Assembly (NCBI RefSeq): GCF_014205225.1
Contig: NZ_JACHNB010000001.1
Span: forward strand, 9,467,501 to 9,531,500
Source of the DNA: Actinoplanes octamycinicus
GTDB taxonomy: Bacteria > Actinomycetota > Actinomycetes > Mycobacteriales > Micromonosporaceae
Direction: 5' to 3'
Length of the DNA: 64,000 nucleotides
A program made the translations under genes and the position numbers. The notes beneath the pieces were generated by a model. It saw nothing but the letters and a program-made list of their open reading frames with translations. It did not search any database and was not told the origin of the DNA. Positions 15,817 to 26,624 of the stretch are shown piece by piece. Every line of letters starts with the position of its first letter. Position 1 is the first letter of the stretch.

Positions 15817-16356
15817 ATGACTGTTGTGCGCACGATCGCCAGCGCGGACCTGACCGCGGGCGACCGCACCCGGGTCCGGGACCTGCTGGACGAGGCCTTC
15901 GACGGCGATTTCGACGACCACGACTGGGAGCACGCGCTCGGCGGCCAGCACATCCTGATCACCGTGGACGCCACGGTGATCGCGCACGGCTCGGTGGTGC
16001 AGCGGCGGATCCTGCACCAGGGCAGGTCGTACCGGTGCGGTTATGTCGAGGCGGTCGCCGTGCACCCGGCGCACCAGCGGCGCGGGTTCGCCTCGGCGCT
16101 GATGGCCGAGGCCGAGCGGATCATCGACCACGGGTACGCGCTGGGCGCCCTGTCCGCCTCGGGCGCCGGGCTCACCCTCTATCTGGGCCGGGGCTGGCGG
16201 CGCTGGCCGGGCGGGACCGCGGTGCTGGCGCCGGCCGGGGTGATGCGCACCGAGGAGGACGACGACAGCACCCTGGTCCGCCCGGTGGCCGGTGGCGCCG
16301 AGCTGAACGAGGCGGCCCTGCTGATCTGCGACTGGCGCGACGGCGACGTCTGGTGA
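15817..16356 (+). CDS. Aminoglycoside 2'-N-acetyltransferase-like GNAT protein
   Basis: 179 residues from ATG 15817. A GNAT fold closely resembling the AAC(2')-I family: DDHDWEHALGGQH near the start, YRCGYVEAVAVHPAHQRRG as the acetyl-CoA-binding strand/loop, YALGALSASG, and the diagnostic end LLICDWRDGDVW. AAC(2')-I enzymes acetylate the 2'-amino group of gentamicin- and tobramycin-type aminoglycosides with acetyl-CoA, and are chromosomal in mycobacteria and other actinomycetes. Family membership is well supported by remembered alignment; drug resistance in this host is not shown. Short intergenic region to the divergent EamA gene. Confidence 0.82.
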   Translation: MTVVRTIASADLTAGDRTRVRDLLDEAFDGDFDDHDWEHALGGQHILITVDATVIAHGSVVQRRILHQGRSYRCGYVEAVAVHPAHQRRGFASALMAEAERIIDHGYALGALSASGAGLTLYLGRGWRRWPGGTAVLAPAGVMRTEEDDDSTLVRPVAGGAELNEAALLICDWRDGDVW

Positions 16357-16374
16357 TCCGGCCGGGCGCCGGGC

Positions 16375-17697
16375 TCAGCGCACCCGGCGGAACAGCCGGC
16401 CGGCCAGGTCCGCGCCGATCACCGTGCCGTCGGCGTCCCGGGTGAGGTACCCGCGCTGCCCGGCCAGCCCGCCCTCGGTGATCACGTACTCGTCGTCGGG
16501 GAGCAGGCCGAGCGCCGCCGCGGCGTAGTCCGGGGGCATGTCCGCCTCGGACGCCGCCCGCATCGCCGGTTTGATCCCCACGGCCAGGGTGAGCCCGGCG
16601 CCGTCGGTGGCGATCTCCAGGTCCATCGCGTCCAGCTCGTAGCGCCCGGCGATCTCCCGGGCGCGCTCGTCGTCGTACGCAAGTGGTTGGATCTCCTGCT
16701 CGCGCACGCCGAGCCAGTCGGCGAGAGCCCAGCCGATCACCTCCTGGTTCGCCGGATAGCCGGCCGGGCCGGCGTTGGCCAGGCTGACCACCGCGAAGTC
16801 GCGGCTGGGCACGATCAGCAGCTCGGCGAACTGGCCGTTGCCGGAGCCGCCGTGCCCGACGGCGCGGACGCCGCCGACGTCGCGCAGGAACCAGGCGATG
16901 CCGAACGCGTCGCCGAGGCTGCTGGCGCGCAGCGGCACGGTCGGCTCGGTCATCGCGTGCAGGTCGGCCGAGTCGAGGTGGTGCCGGGCCCAGCGCAGCA
17001 GGTCGCTGACGCTGGACGCGATACCGCCGCCGGGGTGGTTGCCGCGCGCCCCGGCCGGCCACGACGACCAGGGTGTGGCCGGACGCAGGCGGCCGTCGCC
17101 GTCCGGGTTGTGCCCGACCGCGAACCGGTGCCGGACGACCTCGTCGAGACCGAAGACGGTCCGCTCCAGGCCCGCCGGGCGCAGGGCGAGATCGGCGACC
17201 ACCTTTTCGTACGGAAGTCCGGTCACCCGCTCGATCACCAGCCCGGCCAGGTTGTAGCCGGCCTGACTGTAGGACGCGCGCTCCCCCGGCCGGCCGATGA
17301 TCGGCAGCCGCGCCAGCTCGCCGGCGAACCCCTCCAGGGTGGCCTGCTCGCCGTCGATCAGGTTCCACTCCAGGCCCGCGGTGTGGTTGAGCAGCTGGTG
17401 CACGGTGATCTCGGCGGTGCTGGCCGGGTCGGCGAGCCGCAGCTCCGGCACGAAGTCGCGGACCGGCGCGGCCAGGTCGAGCCGGCCGGCCGCGGCGAGC
17501 CGGACCAGCGCGGTCGCGGTGAACGTCTTGGTGACCGAGGCCAGGTGGAACAGGGTGTGCTCGTCGACCGGCTGCGGGTTGTCCAGATTGGTGACGCCGT
17601 GCGCCGCGTGGACGATCCGGTCGCCGCTCAGGACGCCGGCGGCCATCCCCGGGACGTCGTGCCGACGGGCGATCTCGGTGAGCTTCTGCTGGAGCAT
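16375..17697 (-). CDS. Class C beta-lactamase-family serine hydrolase
   Basis: 440 residues from ATG 17697. Active-site motifs: SVTK (S54, K57), YSQ (Y143) in place of the YxN motif, and HGGSGNG in place of KTG. No signal peptide, so it is probably cytoplasmic and acts on esters or peptides rather than as a secreted beta-lactamase. A C-terminal extension (about residues 345-440) resembles the small beta-rich domain often fused to these enzymes. Divergent from a TetR gene across twin palindromic operators, so the TetR very likely represses it. Confidence 0.85.
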   Translation of the reverse strand: MLQQKLTEIARRHDVPGMAAGVLSGDRIVHAAHGVTNLDNPQPVDEHTLFHLASVTKTFTATALVRLAAAGRLDLAAPVRDFVPELRLADPASTAEITVHQLLNHTAGLEWNLIDGEQATLEGFAGELARLPIIGRPGERASYSQAGYNLAGLVIERVTGLPYEKVVADLALRPAGLERTVFGLDEVVRHRFAVGHNPDGDGRLRPATPWSSWPAGARGNHPGGGIASSVSDLLRWARHHLDSADLHAMTEPTVPLRASSLGDAFGIAWFLRDVGGVRAVGHGGSGNGQFAELLIVPSRDFAVVSLANAGPAGYPANQEVIGWALADWLGVREQEIQPLAYDDERAREIAGRYELDAMDLEIATDGAGLTLAVGIKPAMRAASEADMPPDYAAAALGLLPDDEYVITEGGLAGQRGYLTRDADGTVIGADLAGRLFRRVR

Positions 17698-17713
17698 GGA
17701 GTCCTCCGCTTCG

Positions 17714-17732
17714 ACTTGAACTAAGTTCAAGT
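17714..17732. promoter_or_regulatory. TetR operator 1 (perfect 19-bp palindrome)
   Basis: ACTTGAACTAAGTTCAAGT is a perfect inverted repeat around one central base, 17 bp upstream of the serine hydrolase start. Same core as operator 2 (CTTGAAC-n3-GTTCAAG). Likely bound by the TetR protein encoded at 17772. Confidence 0.8.
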
Positions 17733-17741
17733 TAGCCCCGC

Positions 17742-17758
17742 CTTGAACAAAGTTCAAG
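17742..17758. promoter_or_regulatory. TetR operator 2
   Basis: CTTGAACAAAGTTCAAG, 13 bp upstream of the TetR start. Arms identical to operator 1, centre-to-centre spacing 27 bp. This suggests two dimers controlling both divergent genes, including autoregulation. Confidence 0.8.
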
Positions 17759-17771
17759 TACGATTCCGCGC

Positions 17772-18425
17772 ATGCCCCGCACCACCCTGACGCCCGACCA
17801 GATCGTCCGGGCCGCCATCGACCTGCTCGACGAGCAGGGCCTGGACGGCCTCAACATGCGCAGCCTGGGCCAGCGCCTCGACTCGGCGGCCACCGCCATC
17901 TACTGGCACATCAAGACCAAGGACGACCTGGTCCGGCTGGCCGCCGACGCGGTGTGGACCGAGATCCCGCTGCCCGGGATGCCGATCGCGGACTGGCGGC
18001 CGGCCGCGGAGCTGCTGGCCACCGGCATGCACGAGATGTGCGGCCGGCATCCGTGGCTGGGCCAGGCGATCGGCAGCCACCTGGTCTACGGCCCCGGCAA
18101 GACCCGGTTCGACGACCGCACCCTCGCCGTCTACGAGGCGGCCGGTTTCGCCCCCGCCGACGCCGACCGCGCCGCCGCGACCGTCTTCGTCTTCGTGCTG
18201 GGCAGCGCGCTGGGCCCGGCCGCCCAGGTCTCGCTGACCCGCCGGCTCTCCCCGGAAGCGCTCACCGAGGCGGTCGCCCAGGCCCGGATCATCGGCGCCG
18301 ATTTCCGGTACGTGCGGTCCCGCCTCGACACCACCGCCGGCACCGGATATGCCGCCGCCCCGGACGAGACCTTCGCCTTCGGCCTGCGGTCCATCCTCGA
18401 CGGCTTCGCCGGCCGGCTGCGTTGA
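17772..18425 (+). CDS. TetR-family regulator (TetR_C_1 type)
   Basis: 217 residues from ATG 17772. N-terminal helix-turn-helix at about residues 10-55 (AAIDLLDEQGLDGLNMRSLGQRLDSAATAIYWHIKTKDDLV). The ligand domain resembles the tetracycline-repressor C-terminal type. It faces twin CTTGAAC/GTTCAAG palindromes and the divergent serine hydrolase, so it is probably their local repressor, released by an unknown small molecule. Confidence 0.88.
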   Translation: MPRTTLTPDQIVRAAIDLLDEQGLDGLNMRSLGQRLDSAATAIYWHIKTKDDLVRLAADAVWTEIPLPGMPIADWRPAAELLATGMHEMCGRHPWLGQAIGSHLVYGPGKTRFDDRTLAVYEAAGFAPADADRAAATVFVFVLGSALGPAAQVSLTRRLSPEALTEAVAQARIIGADFRYVRSRLDTTAGTGYAAAPDETFAFGLRSILDGFAGRLR

Positions 18426-18476
18426 TCGACCCGACGCCACCCGTGAATATCCCCGCAATTGGGGTATACCGCCGCC

Positions 18477-19652
18477 ATGGACAGCGAATCACAGGCTGCG
18501 GGACCGGCCTATCGGCTGCGTCGTACCGCGACGATCATGTCGCCGGATCAGGATGATCCGCTGGAGTTCTGGGGCGCCTTCAACCCCACCGTGGGCCGCA
18601 CCCCGGACGGCCGCTGGCATCTGCTGACCCGGGTCACCGCCGAGGGCAACGTCTCCCGGCTCCGGCTCGCCGAGCTCACCCTGGACGGCTCGACCCCGGT
18701 CGGGGTGCGGCGGCGCGACGTCGCCCTCGCGCCCGACGAGGCCTGGGAACGCGGCGGCGGCCGCGGCGGGGTGGAGGACCCGCGGGCCACCTGGGTCGAG
18801 CAGCTCGGCGTCCACGTGCTCACCTACACCGCGCAGGGGCCCTACGGCGCCCGGCCGGCGATCGCGGTCTCCGAGGACTTCGTGCACTGGACCCGGCTCG
18901 GCCCGCTGCACTTCGCCTACGACCCGGAGCTGGCCCACGACCTCAACATGTTCCCGAACAAGGACGTGGTGATGTTCCCGGAGCCGGTCCGCGCGCCGGA
19001 CGGCCGGACCGCCTTCGGCTTCCTGCACCGGCCGATGTGGGACCCGGCGCTCGGCCTGCCCACCGGCGTGGACGATCCGCGGCACGGCATCTGGGCGTCG
19101 TTCGTGCCGGTCGACCGGGTCACCAAGGATCTGCGCGCGCTGGTGTACTTCGATCAGCATCGGCCGGTCGCGCTGCCCAAGTACCCGTTCGAGAACCTCA
19201 AGATCGGGGCCGGTCCACCGCCGGTCCGGGTCCCGCAGGGCTGGCTGCTCGTCCATCATGGGGTCAGCGAGCACCAGACCGGGGATCCGATGCCGCGGCT
19301 CGACTACGCCGCGGGCGGCATGATCCTGGACGCCGACGACATCACCCGGGTGCTGCACCGCACCGCCCACCCGCTGCTCGCCCCGGAGACCACCGAGGAA
19401 CAGGCCGGGATCGACCGGCACATCGTCTTCCCCACCGGCCTGGCGCGGATCGACGGCGTGCACCACCTGTTCTACGGCGTCTCCGACCGGCACGTCGGCG
19501 TGGCGGAGCTGCTCGACAACCACGCCGGCGCGCCGGTCGAGTCCCCGTGGCGCCCGGCGCACGAGCAACCGGAGAGCACGCCGGCGGCCGACCCGCAGCG
19601 GGACGACCCGGCCAGGGCGCCGGTGCCGGTCGCCGCGTCGGCCGGGCGATAG
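18477..19652 (+). CDS. GH130-type beta-mannoside phosphorylase/hydrolase
   Basis: 391 residues from ATG 18477; a TTG six codons upstream is possible. Five-bladed propeller features of GH130: FWGAFNPTVG, GGVEDPR with the conserved Asp, FPNKDVVMFPE, FGFLHRPMW, ENLKIGAGPPPV and HIVFPTGL. GH130 enzymes phosphorolyse or hydrolyse beta-mannosides in the cytoplasm. No signal peptide. The last 30 residues are a Pro/Ala-rich disordered tail. No mannan-uptake genes are adjacent, so the substrate is open. Convergent with cholesterol oxidase, separated by a hairpin. Confidence 0.82.
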   Translation: MDSESQAAGPAYRLRRTATIMSPDQDDPLEFWGAFNPTVGRTPDGRWHLLTRVTAEGNVSRLRLAELTLDGSTPVGVRRRDVALAPDEAWERGGGRGGVEDPRATWVEQLGVHVLTYTAQGPYGARPAIAVSEDFVHWTRLGPLHFAYDPELAHDLNMFPNKDVVMFPEPVRAPDGRTAFGFLHRPMWDPALGLPTGVDDPRHGIWASFVPVDRVTKDLRALVYFDQHRPVALPKYPFENLKIGAGPPPVRVPQGWLLVHHGVSEHQTGDPMPRLDYAAGGMILDADDITRVLHRTAHPLLAPETTEEQAGIDRHIVFPTGLARIDGVHHLFYGVSDRHVGVAELLDNHAGAPVESPWRPAHEQPESTPAADPQRDDPARAPVPVAASAGR

Positions 19653-19702
19653 CGCCTGGTCCGGAGCCCGGCCGGGCTGCGGCCGGACTCCGGAGCAGGC
19701 GC
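19652..19702. terminator. Bidirectional hairpin terminator
   Basis: 15-bp arms 19652-19666 and 19688-19702 match at 14 of 15 positions around a GC-rich 21-base loop. Placed exactly between convergent stops of the GH130 and cholesterol oxidase genes. No T tract, as is common in actinomycetes. Confidence 0.7.
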
Positions 19703-19703
19703 T

Positions 19704-23010
<3,307 letters not shown>

Positions 23011-23019
23011 CGGAACTCC

Positions 23020-24042
23020 TCACCCGAGAACACGTTTCAGTTGGGCGACATCCGCGACCCGGTCGGCCCGGGTCGCCGCGAGCGGCGAGACCAGCAGCGT
23101 CGTCACCCCGGCGGTGGCCAGCGCGGCCACCCGATCCCGCAGTTCGTCCAGCGGCGCGACCAGGGCGGTCGCCTGCAGAAGCTTTTCCGGTACGACCGCC
23201 GCCGCCTCGGCCCGCCGCCCGCTCAGGAACAGCTCCTGGATCGCCTCGGCCTCCCGGTCGTAGCCGTAGCGGCGGACCAGGTCGTTGGAGAAGTTCCGGC
23301 CGCGGGCGCCCATCCCGCCGATGTAGAGGGCGAGCTGCGCGCGGTGCCGGGCCAGCAGCTCCGCGGTCGGCTCGGCCACCGCGAACGGCATCGGCACCAT
23401 GATGTCCAGTGGCCCGAGCGCCGGATCGCGGCGGGCGCGCCCCTCGGCCAGTGCCGGGCCGAACACCTCCGGCAGCGCCGCCGGGTCGAGGAAGAGCGCC
23501 TGCCAGCCGTCGGCGATCTCGGCGGCCAGGGCGACGTTGCGCGGTCCCATCGCGGCCAGCAGGATCGGGATCCGGTCGCGGACCGGCCGGTTGATCAGCT
23601 TCAGCGGCCGGCCGGCCAGCGGGATGCGGTAGTGCTCCCCCGCGTGCACCAGCGTCTCCCGGCGCCACACCGTCCGGCAGATCTGCACGATCTCCCGGGT
23701 GCGGGCCAGCGGCGCGTCGTAGGCGACCCCGTGGAAGCCCTCGACGACCTGCGGGCCGGAGGCGCCCAGGCCGAGCGAGAACCGCCCGCCGGAGACATAG
23801 TCCAGGCCGGCCGCGGTCATCGCGGTCAGCGTCGGCGTGCGGGTGTAGAGCTGCATCACCCCGGACGCCAGCCGCATCGTGCGGGTCCGGGCGGCCAGGT
23901 AGCCGAGCTGGCTGACCGCGTCGAAGCTGTACGCCTCCGGCACCACCACCAGGTCGGCGCCGGCCGCCTCGAACTCGGCGACCTCGTCCACCGCCTGCGC
24001 GAAGCCCTCCCCGCTGTAGCCGAGCTGGATGCCCAGCCGCAT
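23020..24042 (-). CDS. LLM-class (F420-type) oxidoreductase
   Basis: 340 residues from ATG 24042, 1 bp after the alcohol dehydrogenase stop. Luciferase-like TIM barrel: MRLGIQLGYSGEGFAQAV, DLVVVPEAYSFDAV, GRFSLGLGASGPQVVEGFHG, PILLAAMGPRNVALAAEIADGW. These proteins use F420 or FMN for hydride transfer to small organic substrates. Within a cholesterol oxidase/KstD operon it probably acts on a steroid or side-chain ketone (inference). The end of the gene carries a KstR-like palindrome ahead of kstD. Confidence 0.85.
   Translation of the reverse strand: MRLGIQLGYSGEGFAQAVDEVAEFEAAGADLVVVPEAYSFDAVSQLGYLAARTRTMRLASGVMQLYTRTPTLTAMTAAGLDYVSGGRFSLGLGASGPQVVEGFHGVAYDAPLARTREIVQICRTVWRRETLVHAGEHYRIPLAGRPLKLINRPVRDRIPILLAAMGPRNVALAAEIADGWQALFLDPAALPEVFGPALAEGRARRDPALGPLDIMVPMPFAVAEPTAELLARHRAQLALYIGGMGARGRNFSNDLVRRYGYDREAEAIQELFLSGRRAEAAAVVPEKLLQATALVAPLDELRDRVAALATAGVTTLLVSPLAATRADRVADVAQLKRVLG
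23026..23039. promoter_or_regulatory. KstR-like operator inside the LLM gene, ahead of kstD
   Basis: GAGAACACGTTTCA differs from TnnAACnnGTTnnA only in the first base. It overlaps the last codons of the LLM gene (L-K-R-V-L-G) and lies 16 bp upstream of the kstD ATG. It may drive kstD-choD separately. Coding constraint could also produce it. Confidence 0.45.
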
Positions 24043-24043
24043 C

Positions 24044-25132
24044 TCAGGCGTCCAGGTCCGGGACGATCACCTGCCGGATCACGTCGCCGCGGCCGAGCGC
24101 GCCGAGCGCCTCGTCGACCTGCTCCAGGCGCAGCCGGTGCGAGATCATGCCGGTCAGGTCCAGCCGGCCGGCCCGCCACAGCGCGATCAGCTTCGGGAAG
24201 TCCCGCGGCGGGTGAGCCGAGCCGTACAGCGAGGGGATGATCCGCTTGCCCTCGAAGAGCAACTCGAACGGATTGAACTCGACCTGGTGCTCGGCCCGGC
24301 CGGCGCCGACCACGACCACCGTGCCGCCGCGGCGGGCCGCGGTCCAGGCGGTCCGCAGGGTCTTCGGCAGGGCGACCACGTCGAACGCGTAGTCGAAGCC
24401 CTCACCGCCGGTGACCTCGGTGACCAGCTCGCTGAGCCGGTCCGGGGTGACCGCGTGGGTGGCGCCGAAGCGGCGGGCCACGTCGAGCTTGGCCGGGACG
24501 GTGTCGACGGCGGCGATGAGCGCGGCGCCGGCCACCCGGGCGCCCTGGATCGCCGAGATGCCGACCCCGCCACAGCCGATGATCACCACGCGGTCGCCGG
24601 GCCGGACCCGGGCGGTGTTCACCACGGCACCCACCCCGGTCATCACCCCGCAGCCGACCAGCGCGGCCACCTCGTAGGGCACGTCGGCGTCGATCGGCAC
24701 CGCGCCGATCCGCGGCACCACCATCTCCTCGGCGAACGCGCCGCACCCGGCCATCCCGAAGATCGGCAGGTCACCGGCGAGGAAGCGGGGCATCGCGTAG
24801 CCGGTCAGCACGTGGGTCATGCAGAGGAACGGCTCGCCGCGCCGGCACTCGGCGCAGTCGCCACAGGACGGCAGCCAGTTGACGATCACCCGGTCGCCGG
24901 CGGCGAGGTCGTCCACCCCGTCGCCGACCTCGAGGACGTCGCCGGCCGCCTCGTGGCCGAGCACCGCGGGCATCGGCTGGGGCAGGCCGCCGTCGCGGGC
25001 GGACTGGTCGGAGTGGCAGACGCCGGCCGCGCGGACGCGGATCCGGATCTCGCCCGGGCCCGGCCCGAGCACGGTCACATCGTCGCGGATGTCGAGTTTC
25101 TCGCCCAGATCGTGGAGTACCGCGGCCCGCAC
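24044..25132 (-). CDS. Zinc-dependent alcohol dehydrogenase (class III/NDMA-type)
   Basis: 362 residues from GTG 25132, with GAGGAGG upstream. Medium-chain dehydrogenase: catalytic zinc ligands in GVCHSD and GHEAAG, structural zinc cysteines in CGDCAECRRGEPFLC, cofactor motif IIGCGGVGISAIQGA. Similar enzymes oxidise the C26 alcohol of the cholesterol side chain or other alcohols with NAD+ or a bound nicotinoprotein cofactor. First gene of the operon ADH-LLM-kstD-choD and divergent from the KstR2-like repressor, with both operator types between them. The exact substrate is inferred from context only. Confidence 0.85.
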   Translation of the reverse strand: MRAAVLHDLGEKLDIRDDVTVLGPGPGEIRIRVRAAGVCHSDQSARDGGLPQPMPAVLGHEAAGDVLEVGDGVDDLAAGDRVIVNWLPSCGDCAECRRGEPFLCMTHVLTGYAMPRFLAGDLPIFGMAGCGAFAEEMVVPRIGAVPIDADVPYEVAALVGCGVMTGVGAVVNTARVRPGDRVVIIGCGGVGISAIQGARVAGAALIAAVDTVPAKLDVARRFGATHAVTPDRLSELVTEVTGGEGFDYAFDVVALPKTLRTAWTAARRGGTVVVVGAGRAEHQVEFNPFELLFEGKRIIPSLYGSAHPPRDFPKLIALWRAGRLDLTGMISHRLRLEQVDEALGALGRGDVIRQVIVPDLDA

Positions 25133-25152
25133 CTCGCCACCTCCTCAGAAAA

Positions 25153-25166
25153 TAGAACGCGTTCTA
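25153..25166. promoter_or_regulatory. KstR-like operator (perfect palindrome)
   Basis: TAGAACGCGTTCTA, a perfect 14-bp palindrome fitting TnnAACnnGTTnnA. It lies 20 bp upstream of the alcohol dehydrogenase start and in the promoter region of the KstR2-like gene. Confidence 0.82.
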
Positions 25167-25188
25167 GGTTAGGGGTGGTCCGGCACCC

Positions 25189-25202
25189 GAGCAAGCGTTT
25201 GG
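25189..25202. promoter_or_regulatory. KstR2-like operator (one mismatch)
   Basis: GAGCAAGCGTTTGG has core CAAG-n2-TTTG, one base off the KstR2 consensus CAAGnnCTTG. It sits 24 bp upstream of the KstR2-like start, suggesting autoregulation. Confidence 0.55.
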
Positions 25203-25226
25203 CCGGGACTCGGCGATAATCAGCAG

Positions 25227-25832
25227 GTGACGACCACCAAGAAGGCAGCGCCGCCGTCGGAGCGCCGGGCCCACCTGGTCCGGCTGGCCGCCGACCTGTT
25301 CGCCGAGAAGGGCTTCCGGGCCACCACGGTCCGGCAGATCGCGGACGCGGCCGGCATCCTCTCCGGCAGCCTCTACCACCACTTCGACTCCAAGGAGTCG
25401 ATCGGCGACGAGATCCTGCGCGGCTTCCTCGACGACGTGCTCGGCGGCTACCGGGAGGCGGTGGCCGGGGTGGACGATCCGCGCGCCGCGATCGAGCGGA
25501 TGGTGCGGTTCAGCACGGCGGCGCTGAGCCGGCACCGGGCCGCGCTGACCATGCTGCAGAACGACTGGGCCTACTTCAGCGACCAGAAACGCTTCGCCTA
25601 TCTGCGCACCGCGATGAAGGAGATCGAGCAGACCTGGCTCGACCAGCTGGAGCGGGGCAAGCAGGCCGGGCAGTTCCGCGCCGACCTGGACGCCCGGCTG
25701 GTCTACCGGCTGCTGCGCGACATCCTCTGGATCCCGACCTCGTGGAAGCAGGCCCAGGGCCGGTCGTGGACCACCGACGAGATCGTCGACGGCCTGCTGC
25801 GGCTGCTCTTCGACGGCATCATCGCCCGCTGA
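25227..25832 (+). CDS. kstR2: KstR2-like TetR-family repressor
   Basis: 201 residues from GTG 25227; no ribosome site is visible, so it may be leaderless. The helix-turn-helix region (LAADLFAEKGFRATTVRQIADAAGILSGSLYHHFDSKE) is very close to my memory of M. tuberculosis KstR2, and the similarity continues through LRGFLD and the C-terminal LVYRLLRDILWI. KstR2 represses the HIP (C/D-ring) genes and is released by HIP-CoA. KstR2-like sites precede this gene, the SDR at 25871 and the echA20 operon, consistent with that role. Confidence 0.8.
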   Translation: MTTTKKAAPPSERRAHLVRLAADLFAEKGFRATTVRQIADAAGILSGSLYHHFDSKESIGDEILRGFLDDVLGGYREAVAGVDDPRAAIERMVRFSTAALSRHRAALTMLQNDWAYFSDQKRFAYLRTAMKEIEQTWLDQLERGKQAGQFRADLDARLVYRLLRDILWIPTSWKQAQGRSWTTDEIVDGLLRLLFDGIIAR

Positions 25833-25848
25833 CGGTGCTACATTCCCA

Positions 25849-25862
25849 AGCAAGCGCTTGGG
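25849..25862. promoter_or_regulatory. KstR2-like operator overlapping a ribosome site
   Basis: AGCAAGCGCTTGGG with a perfect 10-bp core CAAGCGCTTG. Its right end abuts GGGAGG (25861-25865), the ribosome site for the SDR at 25871. Binding there would block transcription start or early elongation. Confidence 0.75.
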
Positions 25863-25870
25863 AGGTAGCC

Positions 25871-26623
25871 ATGGGCCGGTTGGACGGCAAGGTCGCTCTC
25901 ATCACCGGCGGCGCCCGCGGCATGGGCAAGTCGCACGCCCGGCACTTCGCCGCCGAGGGCGCCCGGGTGGTGGTCGGCGACGTGCTGGACGCGAAGGGCG
26001 CGGCGGTCGCCGGCGAGGTCGGCGGGGTCTACGTGCACCAGGACGTCACCAGCGAGGCGGACTGGACGGCGGCGGTCGGGGCGACGCTCGACGCGTACGG
26101 GAAGATCGATGTCCTGATCAACAACGCCGGGATCCTGCGGCACGGGCGGATCGCCGAGATGGACCCGGCCGAGTTCCGCCGGGTGCTCGACGTGAACCTG
26201 GTGGGATGCTGGCTCGGCGTGCACTTCGTGGCGCCGGCGATGATCGCGGCCGGCGGCGGCTCGATCGTGAACGTGTCGTCGATCGAGGGCTTCGCCGGCG
26301 CGGCCGGGCTGTCCGCCTACAGCGCCAGCAAGTTCGGCATCCGCGGGATCACCCGCTCGGCGGCGCAGGAGCTGGGGCCGTCCGGGATCCGGGTCAACTC
26401 GGTGCACCCGGGCGGGGTGATGACCTCGATGGCGATCGCGGCGGCCGGGCAGCTGACCGACGTCGACCCGGGCGCTTTCCTCAAGGCGCTGCCGATCGCC
26501 CGGTTCGCCGAGCCGATCGAGATCTCCCGGCTGGTCGCCTTCCTCGCCTCGGACGAGTCGTCCTACACCACCGGCGCCGAGTTCCTCGCCGACGGCGGGC
26601 TGCTCGCCGGGCCGGGATACTGA
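25871..26623 (+). CDS. Short-chain dehydrogenase, hydroxysteroid dehydrogenase type
   Basis: 250 residues from ATG 25871. Classical SDR: TGGARGMGKSHA (TGxxxGxG), NNAG at about residue 84, catalytic S-Y-K in NVSSIEGF and YSASKFGIRG. The start GRLDGKVALITGGARGMG resembles mycobacterial FabG3, a 3-alpha/20-beta hydroxysteroid dehydrogenase. It probably interconverts a hydroxyl and ketone on the steroid nucleus or HIP with NAD(H). Controlled by the adjoining KstR2-like site and followed by a second SDR 1 bp later. Confidence 0.85.
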   Translation: MGRLDGKVALITGGARGMGKSHARHFAAEGARVVVGDVLDAKGAAVAGEVGGVYVHQDVTSEADWTAAVGATLDAYGKIDVLINNAGILRHGRIAEMDPAEFRRVLDVNLVGCWLGVHFVAPAMIAAGGGSIVNVSSIEGFAGAAGLSAYSASKFGIRGITRSAAQELGPSGIRVNSVHPGGVMTSMAIAAAGQLTDVDPGAFLKALPIARFAEPIEISRLVAFLASDESSYTTGAEFLADGGLLAGPGY

Positions 26624-26624
26624 G

